Positions 55,378-64,000 of a DNA stretch of 64,000 bases are shown here, one piece after another. The DNA comes from Yoonia rosea (lineage in GTDB: Bacteria > Pseudomonadota > Alphaproteobacteria > Rhodobacterales > Rhodobacteraceae): positions 372,001 to 436,000 of the forward strand of contig NZ_FTPR01000002.1 in the NCBI RefSeq assembly GCF_900156505.1. The letters run 5' to 3'. Under the pieces are notes generated by a model. That model was not told the origin of the DNA, did no database searches, and saw only the letters and a list, made by a program, of their open reading frames with translations. How positions within the stretch are numbered: the stretch's first letter is position 1; each line of letters starts with the position of its first letter. Made by a program: the position numbers and the translations under genes.

Positions 55378-56253
55378 ATGACAGGTATATCGCTCAGCAG
55401 TGCGGCGCCGTCCGTGGATAGCATACAGACTGCCTATATGGCGCAAGTGCACCGCCGCAGGCTCTATGGTGGCTTAACGCTCCTGATTTTTGTCATCCTG
55501 ATGGTTTCGGGCTTTCACGTTGCTGATGACCGTAACGCGGGCGGTTTCTGGGAAGGTTTGCACCAGATCGGCGACTATCCCGCGGATGTTCTGTCAGAGG
55601 CATGGGAAAAGCGCGCGGACCTTCCCGCCCTGATGGTGAAGTATTTTCCGGCTTTGGTGGAAACGATCAATATCGCTGCGGTCTCGACCCTGATCGGTGC
55701 AATCGGTGGCCTGTTCCTGTCGCTGCTTGGCACCCGCGGCCTTGCCAAATGGCCCCGTCTGATCCCGCTGTTCCGCCGGATCTCGGACGTCATGCGTGCG
55801 GTCCCAGAGATCGTTATCGCGCTGGTGCTGATCTTCGTCCTTGGCGGGGGCCCTGTCCCCGCAATGATCGCCATCGCCATCCATACCGCTGGCGCCTTGG
55901 CCAAGCTGTTTTCCGAAGTGTCCGAGAACACCGACCTGAAAGCCGTCGAAGGGCTGACCTCGACCGGTGCAACGTGGTTCCAGAGGATGCTTTTGGGTGT
56001 ACTGCCGCAGGTCGCGCCAAACTATGTCAGCTACACATTGCTGCGGTTCGAGATCAACATCCGCGCTTCGGCTATCCTTGGTTTCGTCGGTGCTGGCGGT
56101 CTGGGCTACGAGTTGCGCAATTCCATGGCATGGGGCCCCGGCCGCTTTGACGAAGCCGCCGCGATCTTCATTCTGCTGTTCGGAACCATCGTGTTCTTCG
56201 ATCAGGTTTCAAGCCGCTACCGCAACCGTTTGACCGAGGGGCAAGGCCAATGA
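55378..56253 (+). CDS. phnE: Phosphonate ABC transporter permease PhnE, first copy
   Basis: 291 residues from ATG 55378, with GGGGATTGG upstream; a longer frame at 55327 runs through the hairpin and is rejected. About six membrane segments; VMRAVPEIVIALVLIFVLGG and the EAA-type loop AVEGLTSTGATWFQRMLLGV mark PhnE. The stop overlaps the second permease start (ATGA). Two PhnE subunits presumably form a heterodimer channel. Confidence 0.93.
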   Translation: MTGISLSSAAPSVDSIQTAYMAQVHRRRLYGGLTLLIFVILMVSGFHVADDRNAGGFWEGLHQIGDYPADVLSEAWEKRADLPALMVKYFPALVETINIAAVSTLIGAIGGLFLSLLGTRGLAKWPRLIPLFRRISDVMRAVPEIVIALVLIFVLGGGPVPAMIAIAIHTAGALAKLFSEVSENTDLKAVEGLTSTGATWFQRMLLGVLPQVAPNYVSYTLLRFEINIRASAILGFVGAGGLGYELRNSMAWGPGRFDEAAAIFILLFGTIVFFDQVSSRYRNRLTEGQGQ

Positions 56254-57563
56254 CCGCCGCTGAACTGCACGACACAAAACTGGCGGCTGAGAAGCTATTT
56301 CAGCGCAAGCGCATCATCGGCTTTGGAATCCCTGCGGTCATCGCGGTCTACCTGACCTATATCTTCTTTGCCTTTGACCTTCCTGGTCTCGCGGAACGCG
56401 CAAATCTGGATAATGCGGTCACGCTTGCCTCTGACAGCTGGTCCCACAAGGTCCACGTCACCCGCGATAACCGCTCGGGTGAGATTACCTACGCGGTAGA
56501 GGGTGAACGCAAGGGCACCTATCCCGATGGTATGCGCCCCGCGTGGGTCAGTGGTGACGAGGTGACCACTATTGACTTGGGTGGTGACCATTTCGTCCGT
56601 TACCTGCCGGACAACCGGACCGAGATCGACATTCCGGGCTTCCCGTTGATTACGGCGCAGGCCGAGGGCCGCCTTGTCACAACCAACCTGCCTGATGACC
56701 TGCCCGACTGGATTTCCGCCACCGATCGCCGTGTCGGGATCACGACGCCCGAAGGACGCATCACCCTAACGGGTGCACGGACGGAAGTGTTCAACTATTT
56801 CCCCGGATGGGAACTGTTCTGGTTCACATTGGACAGCCCCTATCACGGGCAGGGCTTGGGCACGATCCTGTTCGGTGAGCAGCTAGACCCGAACCGCGGG
56901 AACATCGCGGGCGCTGTCTCGGACTGGTGGAACAATGCGATGTGGCGTCACAAAGATGTGGCATGGGCGATCGGCGAAACCGTCCTCATGGCCTTCCTTG
57001 GCACAATGGGTGGTGCGATCATCGCGCTGCCACTGGCCTTTCTTGCGGCCAAACGCTTTTCTCCTGTCATGCTGCTGCGCGCGGCAACCCGTCGTCTGTT
57101 CGATTTTGTGCGCGGCGTTGATGCGCTCATCTGGACGGTGGTTCTGGCCCGCGCCTTTGGCCCCGGCCCTTTGACAGGTGCTTTGGCGATCCTGATCACC
57201 GACACCGGCACCTTCGGCAAGATTTTCTCTGAGGCACTGGAGAACGTCGACCAGAAACAGATCGAGGGTGTCTCTTCGACAGGGGCAAATCCGCTGCAAC
57301 GGTATCGTTTTGGTGTGATCCCGCAAGTCGTACCGGTGCTCTTGGCGCAAATCCTGTATTTTCTTGAATCCAACACGCGGTCTGCCACCATTATTGGCGC
57401 AATTACGGGGGGCGGTATCGGATTGATGCTGACGCAGGCCATCCAGACCCAAAAGGATTGGGAAGAAGTCGCCTATTACATCATCCTGATCATCGCCATG
57501 GTGATGTTCATGGATTGGTTCTCGGGCTGGCTACGCGGTAAACTGATAGGGCGCAAAGACTGA
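56250..57563 (+). CDS. phnE: Phosphonate ABC transporter permease PhnE, second copy with periplasmic insertion
   Basis: 437 residues, longer than the first copy because about 170 residues follow the first membrane segment (about 27-46) before the permease core. That insert is hydrophilic and beta-rich ([40 protein letters not shown]) and must face the periplasm, perhaps touching PhnD. The core has [20 protein letters not shown] and the loop [20 protein letters not shown]. Such long second PhnE proteins are regular in Rhodobacteraceae. It is coupled on both sides. Confidence 0.92.
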   Translation: MTAAELHDTKLAAEKLFQRKRIIGFGIPAVIAVYLTYIFFAFDLPGLAERANLDNAVTLASDSWSHKVHVTRDNRSGEITYAVEGERKGTYPDGMRPAWVSGDEVTTIDLGGDHFVRYLPDNRTEIDIPGFPLITAQAEGRLVTTNLPDDLPDWISATDRRVGITTPEGRITLTGARTEVFNYFPGWELFWFTLDSPYHGQGLGTILFGEQLDPNRGNIAGAVSDWWNNAMWRHKDVAWAIGETVLMAFLGTMGGAIIALPLAFLAAKRFSPVMLLRAATRRLFDFVRGVDALIWTVVLARAFGPGPLTGALAILITDTGTFGKIFSEALENVDQKQIEGVSSTGANPLQRYRFGVIPQVVPVLLAQILYFLESNTRSATIIGAITGGGIGLMLTQAIQTQKDWEEVAYYIILIIAMVMFMDWFSGWLRGKLIGRKD

Positions 57564-58180
57564 TGCCGCGTCTTTCCGCCACGACCCCTTTCATTCATCC
57601 TGAATGCGAGATCACTGACAGCACTTTTGGCGCTTTCGTCGAGATCGGCAAAGGCAGCCGCATCGCGCATGGAATTTTCGGCGATTACAGCTATTGTGAC
57701 CGCTACGCCGATATTGCGAACGCGGAGATTGGCAAATTCGCCAATATCGCGGCCTTTGTCCGGATCGGTGCCACTGATCACCCGCTGCACACGGCCGCGT
57801 GCCATCATTTTCTGTATCGCTCTGCCGACTATTGGGATGACGCCACGAACGACGACGCGTTTTTCGCACATCGTAAATCCCGTACCGCATACGTCGGGCA
57901 TGATACATGGATCGGTGCGGGCGCGATGATCAAACCCGAGGTGACGCTTGGCCATGGTGCCGTTGTCGCGGCGGGTGCCGTTGTGACGAAAGATGTTGAA
58001 CCCTACACCATCGTTGCGGGTACGCCTGCAAAGACTCTACGCCTGCGCCAGCCGCGCGACATTGCAGAGCGTCTGATCGCGCTGGGTTGGTGGGACTGGT
58101 CGCACGACACGCTACGCGCTGCTTTGCCGGACTTTCGCATGATGACGGCAGCGGCATTTCTGGAAAAATACGGCGGTTAG
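57563..58180 (+). CDS. Hexapeptide-repeat transferase of phosphonate clusters
   Basis: 205 residues. Left-handed beta-helix repeats ([40 protein letters not shown]) and the C-terminal [39 protein letters not shown] show an acyltransferase of the LbH family. A version found next to phn genes is described as a phosphonate-metabolism hexapeptide transferase; an acetyltransferase role like that of PhnO is possible, but its substrate is not known. Its ATG overlaps the phnE stop (TGATG), so it belongs to the operon. It ends convergently with arsJ. Confidence 0.85.
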   Translation: MPRLSATTPFIHPECEITDSTFGAFVEIGKGSRIAHGIFGDYSYCDRYADIANAEIGKFANIAAFVRIGATDHPLHTAACHHFLYRSADYWDDATNDDAFFAHRKSRTAYVGHDTWIGAGAMIKPEVTLGHGAVVAAGAVVTKDVEPYTIVAGTPAKTLRLRQPRDIAERLIALGWWDWSHDTLRAALPDFRMMTAAAFLEKYGG

Positions 58181-58193
58181 CAAAGCAATTGGC

Positions 58194-59456
58194 TTAGCTG
58201 TCTTGCGGCCGTAAGAATCCCACGGTGATTGCTGACAGCGCAACCATCATGGCCGCTGCTCCAAGCATCAGAGCAAGCCCGCCGACCTGATAGGTCACCC
58301 CCGAAAGCAACGTGCCCGCCAGCCGTCCAGCGGCATTGGCCATATAGTAAAAGCCGACGTCCATTGTGACACGCTCTGCTTTGGTGAACGTCAGGATCAG
58401 ATAGGAATGCAGGGACGAGTTCACCGCAAAGATACCACCAAAGACCAGCAATCCAGCGATCAAGAGCAGCGTCAGCCACATCTGCGGCCCCTGCGCAAAG
58501 ATCGCGGCCAGTGTCAAAGCCGCAGGAACTACCGCAAGCGCCCAAGCCCAGCCGCGTGCGGCAGTGATCAGCTCTGCCTCGGGGCGGGTTTTTGCGCGCA
58601 GAATGCGTGGCGCGTTGGCCTGCACCAGACCATAAAGGATGATCCACCCGGCCATGAACGTGCCGATCAGAAAGAACGCGGTACGGTTGCCCTCGGTCGT
58701 GCCGTCGGACAGGACCGCATAAAAATAGATCGGTATGCCGACCACAAACCAGACGTCGCGTGCGCCGAACAGGAATACGCGCGCCGCGCTGAGCAGATTT
58801 ACATTGCGCGACTTGGAAAACACCTCGGAAAACTTTGTGCCCTTGCGGCCCTTTGGCAAACCTGCAGGCATGGCGATCAAAACAGCCAACAGGATGACGG
58901 CAAGGATCAAAGCCATGCCAAGAACCGCCCAAACGAAACCCAAAGTCGCCAGCAGGGCCGCACCCAATAGAAAGCCAAGGCCCTTGACCATGTTCTTGGA
59001 GCCCGTCAGCAGGGCCACCCAGCGGAAAAGCCCGCCATCTTCTGACGGTGCCAGAAGCTTGACCGCGGACTTCGACGACATCTTGGCAAGGTCTTTGGCG
59101 ACCCCGCTCGCACCCTGTACCAGCATGACGAAAACGACGGATGCACCAACCGCCCATGACGGATCAAGTTGTGCCAACGCAAGCAGGGCAAGAACTTGCA
59201 GGCCAAGGCCCGCATAAAGCGTCGATGTCAGCCCAAAGCGCGCCGCGATCCACCCTGCGCAGAGGTTGGTGACCACGCCTGCGATTTCATAAAGCACAAA
59301 AAGATAGGCAAGCTGCACCGGCGAAAAGCCCAGGGTGTGAAAATGCAAAAGCACCAGCATACGCAGCGCACCATCGGTCAGCATGAACGCCCAATAGGCC
59401 GCCGTAACCGCAATATAGGCCGACAGACCATCAGGCCGCATGGTCGTTTTGGTCAC
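58194..59456 (-). CDS. arsJ: Organoarsenical efflux MFS permease ArsJ
   Basis: 420 residues from GTG 59456, overlapping the GAPDH stop (GTGA). About twelve membrane segments; the N-terminal [20 protein letters not shown] and the loop [17 protein letters not shown] are typical of ArsJ. ArsJ exports 1-arseno-3-phosphoglycerate, made by an ars-linked GAPDH from glyceraldehyde-3-phosphate and arsenate; the product falls apart outside, releasing arsenate (known). The GAPDH gene directly upstream supports the call. Confidence 0.93.
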   Translation of the reverse strand: MTKTTMRPDGLSAYIAVTAAYWAFMLTDGALRMLVLLHFHTLGFSPVQLAYLFVLYEIAGVVTNLCAGWIAARFGLTSTLYAGLGLQVLALLALAQLDPSWAVGASVVFVMLVQGASGVAKDLAKMSSKSAVKLLAPSEDGGLFRWVALLTGSKNMVKGLGFLLGAALLATLGFVWAVLGMALILAVILLAVLIAMPAGLPKGRKGTKFSEVFSKSRNVNLLSAARVFLFGARDVWFVVGIPIYFYAVLSDGTTEGNRTAFFLIGTFMAGWIILYGLVQANAPRILRAKTRPEAELITAARGWAWALAVVPAALTLAAIFAQGPQMWLTLLLIAGLLVFGGIFAVNSSLHSYLILTFTKAERVTMDVGFYYMANAAGRLAGTLLSGVTYQVGGLALMLGAAAMMVALSAITVGFLRPQDS

Positions 59457-60451
59457 AAACTATCCCCAACCATCAAGGCCACATCAACAAGCCTGTGTGC
59501 ATAGCCCATTTCGTTGTCATACCACGCATAGATCTTCACCTGCGTGCCGTTGATAACCATGGTTGAAAGCGCATCGACGATGCCTGATCGTTCGTCATTG
59601 GTGTAATCGCTCGATACCAGCGGGCGTTCTTCATAGCCCAGAATGCCTTTCAATGGCCCTTCTGACGCGGCTTTGAACAGCGCGTTGACCTCTTCGGCGG
59701 TTGTTGGCTGCTCTACTTCGAACACGCAATCTGTCAGCGACGCATTCAGCAAAGGGACGCGGACGGCATGACCGTTCAGGCGACCTTTGAGTTCGGGGTA
59801 TATCAGTGTGATGGCTGTGGCGCTGCCGGTCGTGGTCGGGATCAGCGAATTCAGGGCAGATCGGGCGCGGCGCAGGTCTTTGGCAGGGCGATCCACGATT
59901 GTTTGCGTGTTTGTAACGTCATGGATTGTCGTGATGGACCCGTGTTTGATCCTCAGGTTCTCGTGGATCACCTTGACGACAGGTGCAAGGCAGTTGGTGG
60001 TGCAACTGGCGGCCGTGACGATCCGATGGCGGTCTGGCTCATAGATATCGTGATTTATCCCAAAGACGATATTGGCCGCATCGCCGTCTTTGACCGGCGC
60101 AGAGACAACCACCTTTTTCACCCCGGCATCAAAGTAAGGGGCGATCTTTGCTTCGGTCTTGAACACACCGGTGCAGTCAATGACAACATCCACGCCATCA
60201 AGCGGCAAATCCGCGATGTCGCGCGTGCCGATGAAGGGCAGGCGCACACCGTCGATTGTGACACTGTCCGCATCATGTGTGAAATCAGCCTTCCAGCGGC
60301 CATGAACCGTGTCGAATTCAAATAGATGCGCGTGCATTTCGGGATCACCAACCGCATCATTGATCCACGCGATGTCTGCCCCCTGTTCCAGCAATGGTTT
60401 CAGGGCAAGCTTGCCGATACGGCCAAGGCCGTTCAGGGCGTAGACAGTCAT
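59453..60451 (-). CDS. ArsJ-associated glyceraldehyde-3-phosphate dehydrogenase
   Basis: 332 residues, a complete type [22 protein letters not shown] at the NAD site, catalytic C150 in [14 protein letters not shown], and [17 protein letters not shown] at the end. The start reads [14 protein letters not shown] instead of the usual glycolytic VGINGFGRIGR. Its position between an arsR-arsC fusion and arsJ points to arsenate as the in vivo substrate in place of phosphate. It overlaps both neighbours by four bases. Confidence 0.93.
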   Translation of the reverse strand: MTVYALNGLGRIGKLALKPLLEQGADIAWINDAVGDPEMHAHLFEFDTVHGRWKADFTHDADSVTIDGVRLPFIGTRDIADLPLDGVDVVIDCTGVFKTEAKIAPYFDAGVKKVVVSAPVKDGDAANIVFGINHDIYEPDRHRIVTAASCTTNCLAPVVKVIHENLRIKHGSITTIHDVTNTQTIVDRPAKDLRRARSALNSLIPTTTGSATAITLIYPELKGRLNGHAVRVPLLNASLTDCVFEVEQPTTAEEVNALFKAASEGPLKGILGYEERPLVSSDYTNDERSGIVDALSTMVINGTQVKIYAWYDNEMGYAHRLVDVALMVGDSL

Positions 60452-61296
60452 TTGGAAGGTCCTTCTTCTATAGATTGGCCAATCTCATCGACGGCCTTTT
60501 GCAATGACATGCGATCAAGTGACGAAAGCGGCAGGGCGGTAAAGGCGATCATCCGATTGCGGAGCGCGCCATAGGTTTGGTGGAAAGCAAGGCTTTTCTC
60601 TGCGTCCGATCCCTCAACCTTGACCGGATCAGGAAGCCCCCAATGTGCGCTGATCGGCTGGCCCTGCCATGCAGGGCAGTCTTCATTCGCGGCTTGATTG
60701 CAGACGGTGAAAACGAAATCGAAACGGGGGGTGTTGTCGCCTTGGAACGCGGCGATGTTCTTCGCGCGCAGAACGGCGGTGTCATGTCCCTTCTGCTCCA
60801 ATACTTCGAGGGCAAAGGGGTTCAGTTCCGAGCGGGGCTTGGTACCTGCCGAATAGGCCACGAAACGGTCACCGGCGAGATCGCGCAGGATCGTTTCTGC
60901 GAAAATGGATCGCGCAGAGTTGCCGGTGCAGATGAACAGGGCATTGTACTTGCGATCGGTCTTTTCAGCGCCTTTGTCTTCTGTCGGATAGGCGTTGGGT
61001 GCGCAAATTTCGGGGCGCCCCCTGCAGCATTCGTGCAGCAGGTAATCAATCGTTTCGCGCGCGGCGTCCATGTTGATCGAATAACGCAAGGATGTGCCAA
61101 CACGTTCCTGGTTGATCAGACCTGCCTGCATAAGGGCGTTGACATAGGTGGAAAGCGTATTTGGCTTCAGCCCAAGCGCCACTGCCAGTTCAGTGGCTGG
61201 AATGCGATCAGGGTATCGCCGCATCAGGAGCCGAAAAAGGGCGAGCCGTTGCGGATGACCAAGTGTCGAAAGGCGGTTGGGAATCAATAAATCCAT
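60448..61296 (-). CDS. ArsR-ArsC fusion: arsenic regulator plus arsenate reductase
   Basis: 282 residues. Residues 1-100 are an ArsR winged-helix domain ([34 protein letters not shown]) with a Cys cluster C90-C91 and C98 ([11 protein letters not shown]) that may bind arsenite. Residues 115-282 are a low-molecular-weight phosphatase-type arsenate reductase: loop C123-x5-R129 (CTGNSARS) and relay cysteines C199 and C207 ([10 protein letters not shown]), as in thioredoxin-coupled ArsC. Regulator and enzyme are thus one chain. The 22-bp operator-like palindrome abuts the ATG; no Shine-Dalgarno is visible, so the message may be leaderless. Confidence 0.92.
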   Translation of the reverse strand: MDLLIPNRLSTLGHPQRLALFRLLMRRYPDRIPATELAVALGLKPNTLSTYVNALMQAGLINQERVGTSLRYSINMDAARETIDYLLHECCRGRPEICAPNAYPTEDKGAEKTDRKYNALFICTGNSARSIFAETILRDLAGDRFVAYSAGTKPRSELNPFALEVLEQKGHDTAVLRAKNIAAFQGDNTPRFDFVFTVCNQAANEDCPAWQGQPISAHWGLPDPVKVEGSDAEKSLAFHQTYGALRNRMIAFTALPLSSLDRMSLQKAVDEIGQSIEEGPSK

Positions 61297-61317
61297 AATT
61301 CATGTATATCTGAATTA
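61296..61317 (-). promoter_or_regulatory. Probable ArsR operator of the ars operon
   Basis: TAATTCA (61296-61302) and TGAATTA (61311-61317) form a perfect 7-bp inverted repeat with an 8-base AT-rich spacer, like ArsR sites. It touches the start codon of the fusion gene, so binding would cover the promoter or start and give autorepression. Confidence 0.65.
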
Positions 61318-61365
61318 AGAGTTCTGGAAAGTGAAGGTTTTGTGACAGCCTCGTCGGTCCTGACC

Positions 61366-62085
61366 CTAGGTATCGAGCGTCAGTGTGACCCGATCCCCGA
61401 CAAACCATGTGCGCCCATACTCAACAGGTTGGCCCAGCTGGCCTGTATTCACACCGGACGACCTTAGTAGCGGATCGCCCTCCGAAACATGCAGATGCAG
61501 TGCTTGCGTGGCCGTGGCACGCACCGCTGTCAGACGGGTTGAGGCGCGGGTGTAGTCGGCGATGCCTGCCACACGCAGCGCTTCTGTCACGCTACTTGTA
61601 TTGCGCAAGGCGTCGGTGATGCCCGCGATGCGATCCAATGGAAACAGGCTTTCAAAGATGGCAATCGGCTGGCCATCAGCCAGTGAAAGACCGTGATAGG
61701 CGCAGAGTGGTGCACCCGCAGCGATTTGCAGCGCCTTGGCTTCACCTTCTGTCGCGGCGCGTTCATCCAACGTCAGAACCCGTTTTTCCGGCCTGCGGCC
61801 CGCAGCGATCAGGTTTTCATGAAACCGGACGCGGTTGCCGATGGGGTAGTCTGTGGGTGTCGCTGCGACAAACGCGCCTGCACCGCGCCGGGTCCGGACC
61901 AGACCGTCATCCACCAATGCCGCAATCCCGTGCCTGACCGTGTGGCGATTGACGCCGAAACGGTCTGCCAGTGTAGCTTCGGTCGGGAGTTTGTCACCCG
62001 GACTATAGCGTCCTTCGGCCAAATCGCTGCGTAAGGCATCAGCGATGGCTTTCCAGATTGGGGTTCTACCTGAACTGTCACGCAA
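61366..62085 (-). CDS. phnF: GntR-family phosphonate regulator PhnF
   Basis: 239 residues. It seems to start at TTG 62085, because a stop lies just upstream and no ATG is near. The N-terminal GntR winged helix (PIWKAIADALRSDLAEGRYS, NRHTVRHGIAALVDDGLVRT) is joined to a UTRA ligand domain (from about 95, with GEAKALQIAAGAPLCAYHGL, VEYGRTWFVGDRVTLTLD). It is divergent from phnG, as in most C-P lyase loci, and probably represses phnGHI and itself. Confidence 0.92.
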   Translation of the reverse strand: MRDSSGRTPIWKAIADALRSDLAEGRYSPGDKLPTEATLADRFGVNRHTVRHGIAALVDDGLVRTRRGAGAFVAATPTDYPIGNRVRFHENLIAAGRRPEKRVLTLDERAATEGEAKALQIAAGAPLCAYHGLSLADGQPIAIFESLFPLDRIAGITDALRNTSSVTEALRVAGIADYTRASTRLTAVRATATQALHLHVSEGDPLLRSSGVNTGQLGQPVEYGRTWFVGDRVTLTLDT

Positions 62086-62092
62086 ATTTCAC
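62075..62092 (+). promoter_or_regulatory. Pho-box-like repeat between phnF and phnG
   Basis: CTGTCAC (62075-62081), GCAA, ATTTCAC (62086-62092): two 7-base half-sites with a 4-base spacer, the spacing of a PhoB box. The first half matches consensus at six of seven bases. It overlaps the phnF start. Confidence 0.55.
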
Positions 62093-62111
62093 AAAACTCT
62101 TCTGTCGCAAG

Positions 62112-62148
62112 ACCACAAATGTGGTAAGATATGTATAGTTGTATAGTA
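62112..62148. promoter_or_regulatory. Candidate PhnF operator region
   Basis: A palindrome ACCACA-AA-TGTGGT (62112-62125) is followed by two adjacent copies of TGTATAGT near 62132-62147, 20-55 bases before phnG. GntR regulators of the HutC group bind TATA-centred sites such as these. A TAAGAT (62125-62130) could be the -10. Confidence 0.45.
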
Positions 62149-62166
62149 AATGGAAAAGTTGTCGAG

Positions 62167-62622
62167 ATGAAAGACACTTTACAAGAAAATAATCCCCGCA
62201 AAGCGTGGATGAGCCTGCTGGCCAAAGCGCCGGAAGGCCGTGCCGCCACCTTGCTGGATGGGGCCATTGCGCGCCCTGCCTTCACATGGCTGCGCGCGCC
62301 CGAGATCGGCAGCACCATGGTCCGTGCCCGCGCGGGTGCCACGGGTGCGCCTTTTAATCTTGGCGAAATGACAGTGACCCGCTGCGCATTGACCTTGGGC
62401 ACCGGTGAGGTCGGACATGCCTATATTCAAGGGCGGCGCAAAGAAGATGCAGAAACGGCTGCTTTGATTGATGCGCTAATGCAAACGGCAATGTCGCAAC
62501 CACTGCGGACATCAGTGCTTGAACCGCTGGAGGCCGAAATGACCACCGCCAAAGCTGCGCGCGCCGCCAAGGCTGCTGCGACAAAGGTCGATTTCTTCAC
62601 AATGGTCCGAGGAGAAGACTGA
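62167..62622 (+). CDS. phnG: C-P lyase subunit PhnG
   Basis: 151 residues from ATG 62167. WMSLLAKAPEGRAATLLDG, WLRAPEIGSTMVRARAG, NLGEMTVTRCALTLGTGEVG, and HAYIQGRRKEDAETAALIDA follow the PhnG pattern. With PhnH, I and J it forms the membrane-free core complex that attaches phosphonates to ATP-derived ribose triphosphate. Its stop overlaps the phnH start (TGATG). Confidence 0.95.
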   Translation: MKDTLQENNPRKAWMSLLAKAPEGRAATLLDGAIARPAFTWLRAPEIGSTMVRARAGATGAPFNLGEMTVTRCALTLGTGEVGHAYIQGRRKEDAETAALIDALMQTAMSQPLRTSVLEPLEAEMTTAKAARAAKAAATKVDFFTMVRGED

Positions 62623-63185
62623 TGCAGGCAGATACTCTTTCCGGCGGATTTGCAGACCCGTCCATTGCATCATCCCACGCCTTCCGCGCCGTGATGGAGG
62701 CAATGGCCCGTCCAGGGACTGTGCAGGAGATTTCGGGGGCCATGCCCCCGGCACCGCTCTCTCCAGCGGCAGGCACCGTTTTGCTCACTCTCTGCGATAC
62801 TGAAACGCCGGTCTATCTGGCGGGCGCTGCCGATTGCGAAGCGGTGCGCGTCTGGCTGGCCTTTCATACGGGTGCCCCTTTGGTGGGTCCGGCGGAATGC
62901 ATGTTCGCTGTGGGCATATGGGATGCGCTTGCACCGCTGTCGTCCTATCCCGTCGGCTCATCACAATACCCCGACCGATCAGCCACGTTGATTGTGGAAC
63001 GGCCCGACCTTTCCGCAACAGGCGCGGCCCTGACTGGCCCGGGTATCAAGGATCAGGCGGTACTTTCCCTGCCAGAGGTTGCTGCCTTCCAATCCAACCG
63101 CGCGCTGTTCCCGCTGGGGCTGGATTTCATCTTCACCAGTGGAGACTGCGTTGCGGCTCTGCCAAGAACGACAAAGGTGTCCTGA
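62622..63185 (+). CDS. phnH: C-P lyase subunit PhnH
   Basis: 187 residues. FRAVMEAMARPGTVQEISG, LLTLCDTETPVYLA, FHTGAPL and SLPEVAAFQSNRALFPLGLD match PhnH, which resembles PLP-enzymes in fold but lacks the cofactor and stabilises the PhnGHIJ core. The end overlaps the phnI start (TGATG), so the three genes are coupled. Confidence 0.95.
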   Translation: MQADTLSGGFADPSIASSHAFRAVMEAMARPGTVQEISGAMPPAPLSPAAGTVLLTLCDTETPVYLAGAADCEAVRVWLAFHTGAPLVGPAECMFAVGIWDALAPLSSYPVGSSQYPDRSATLIVERPDLSATGAALTGPGIKDQAVLSLPEVAAFQSNRALFPLGLDFIFTSGDCVAALPRTTKVS

Positions 63186-64000
63186 TGTATGTCGCAGTCA
63201 AAGGCGGTGAACGGGCAATCGAGAACGCTCATGCATGGCTTGCCGAAGAACGCCGCGGCAATACGGATATTGCCGAACTCGGCATCGCGCAGATACGCGA
63301 ACAACTCAGCCTTGCCGTTAATCGCGTCATGGCCGAAGGCTCGCTCTATGATCCTGATCTGGCGGCCTTGGCGATCAAACAGGCCCGCGGTGATCTGATC
63401 GAGGCGATCTTTCTGATCCGCGCTTACCGGACCACGCTGCCCCGCTTTGGGGCGTCTGAACCGGTTGATACCGGCGCAATGGCCTGCGACCGGCGCATCT
63501 CGGCGACGTTCAAGGACCTGCCGGGCGGGCAGGTGCTGGGGCCAACCTTTGATTACACGCACCGCTTGCTGGACTTTAAACTGGCGGCGGATGGCGAAGT
63601 ACCAGATGCGCCTGCGCGCGCGTCGGAAACTGGCGATGTGCCGCATGTAACGGGGTTCTTGAACCGCGAAGGGCTGATTGAAGAGGCCCGCCATGATGAC
63701 ACGCCACCGCGTGACCTGACCCGCGAACCGCTGGAAATGCCGGCAGACCGGCCCTTGCGCCTTCAGGCGCTTACCCGCGCGGACGAGGGTTTTACGCTTG
63801 GCCTCGCCTATTCAACACAGCGCGGTTACGGGCGCAACCACGCCTTTGTGGGCGAGTTGCGCATCGGGGCGGTGCCCGTTGAAATGGACATCCCGGAACT
63901 GGGCTTTGCCATTGAGATCGGCGAAGTGACCTTGACCGAATGCGAAACCGTCAACCAGTTCACCGGTTCCAAAACCGAACCGCCGCAATTCACACGCGGC
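63185..64000 (+). CDS. phnI: C-P lyase nucleosidase subunit PhnI, 3' end cut by window
   Basis: 272 codons are visible of about 360 expected. MYVAVKGGERAIENAHAWLA, AEGSLYDPDLAALAIKQARG, FILIRAY-type segment LIEAIFLIRAYRTTLPRFG and the later YGRNHAFVGELRIG are typical. PhnI swaps the adenine of ATP for the phosphonate. phnJ, K, L and others should follow outside the window. Confidence 0.96.
   Translation, partial: MYVAVKGGERAIENAHAWLAEERRGNTDIAELGIAQIREQLSLAVNRVMAEGSLYDPDLAALAIKQARGDLIEAIFLIRAYRTTLPRFGASEPVDTGAMACDRRISATFKDLPGGQVLGPTFDYTHRLLDFKLAADGEVPDAPARASETGDVPHVTGFLNREGLIEEARHDDTPPRDLTREPLEMPADRPLRLQALTRADEGFTLGLAYSTQRGYGRNHAFVGELRIGAVPVEMDIPELGFAIEIGEVTLTECETVNQFTGSKTEPPQFTRG

Noticed and set aside
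1..64000. CRISPR array, prophage, insertion sequence or replication origin
   Set aside because: No regularly spaced repeats, no transposase or integrase, no phage structural genes and no DnaA-box cluster were found on reading both strands.

Overview
The window is chromosomal DNA of an alphaproteobacterium, most likely a marine member of the Roseobacter group (Rhodobacteraceae). This rests on gene order and protein style: rimP-nusA-rnpM-infB, lptC-lptA-lptB followed by long-form hpf and ptsN, hemD-Mic60-hemY, tsaD-gpsA-YciI-EVE, a DUF2853 protein, and glycosyltransferases of a type common in roseobacters. GC is moderately high. I see no transposase, integrase, plasmid replication gene, rRNA or CRISPR array; one tRNA-Thr(CGU) is present.

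Layout. 1-1484 (minus): 5' part of a UDP-xylose-synthase-like epimerase translationally coupled to a GT90 glycosyltransferase. 1573-3605: intact ubiG and a decayed second copy of its 3' end flanking an AT-rich cassette with one unknown membrane protein gene. 3659-10165: prolyl aminopeptidase and a five-domain peptide ABC importer. 10248-15753: rimP-nusA-rnpM-infB, preceded by a strong promoter and a short terminator-ended leader or sRNA. 15766-18224 (minus): mutT, argJ and a periplasmic parvulin. 18421-22226: secA and a secreted unknown. 22223-26152 (minus): radC, dnaJ, dnaK. 26358-35102: surface polysaccharide block (ABC-2 permease, cysQ, kdsB, galU, three glycosyltransferases, a double sulfotransferase). 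35099-39852 (minus): ptsN, hpf, lptBAC, kdsD, RNase D. 39920-45607: a GGDEF/EAL protein, an HD phosphohydrolase, ahcY, an extensin-family protein and an outer-membrane barrel. 45859-52900: DUF2853, EVE, YciI, gpsA, tsaD, hemD, Mic60, hemY and tRNA-Thr. 53449-64000: phosphonate uptake genes phnCDEE plus a hexapeptide transferase, an arsenate operon (arsR-arsC fusion, GAPDH, arsJ), then phnF and phnGHI of the C-P lyase, cut by the window end.

How parts work together. The phn genes carry Pho-box-like repeats and take up and open phosphonates when phosphate is short. Between the two phn halves sits an operon that deals with arsenate, the toxic phosphate analogue expected to enter under the same condition. 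In the polysaccharide block, cysQ can remove the PAP released by the sulfotransferase encoded in the same run, while kdsB, kdsD and lptABC serve KDO and LPS supply and transport.

Most striking structures not explained by genes: a perfect 16-bp inverted repeat with radC's start codon in its 5-nt loop (22972-23008); four Pho half-sites at exact 11-bp steps before phnC; a short CCTCC-bearing RNA between promoter and terminator before rimP; a duplicated ubiG 3' end; and an ArsR-type operator abutting the start codon of the arsR-arsC fusion.
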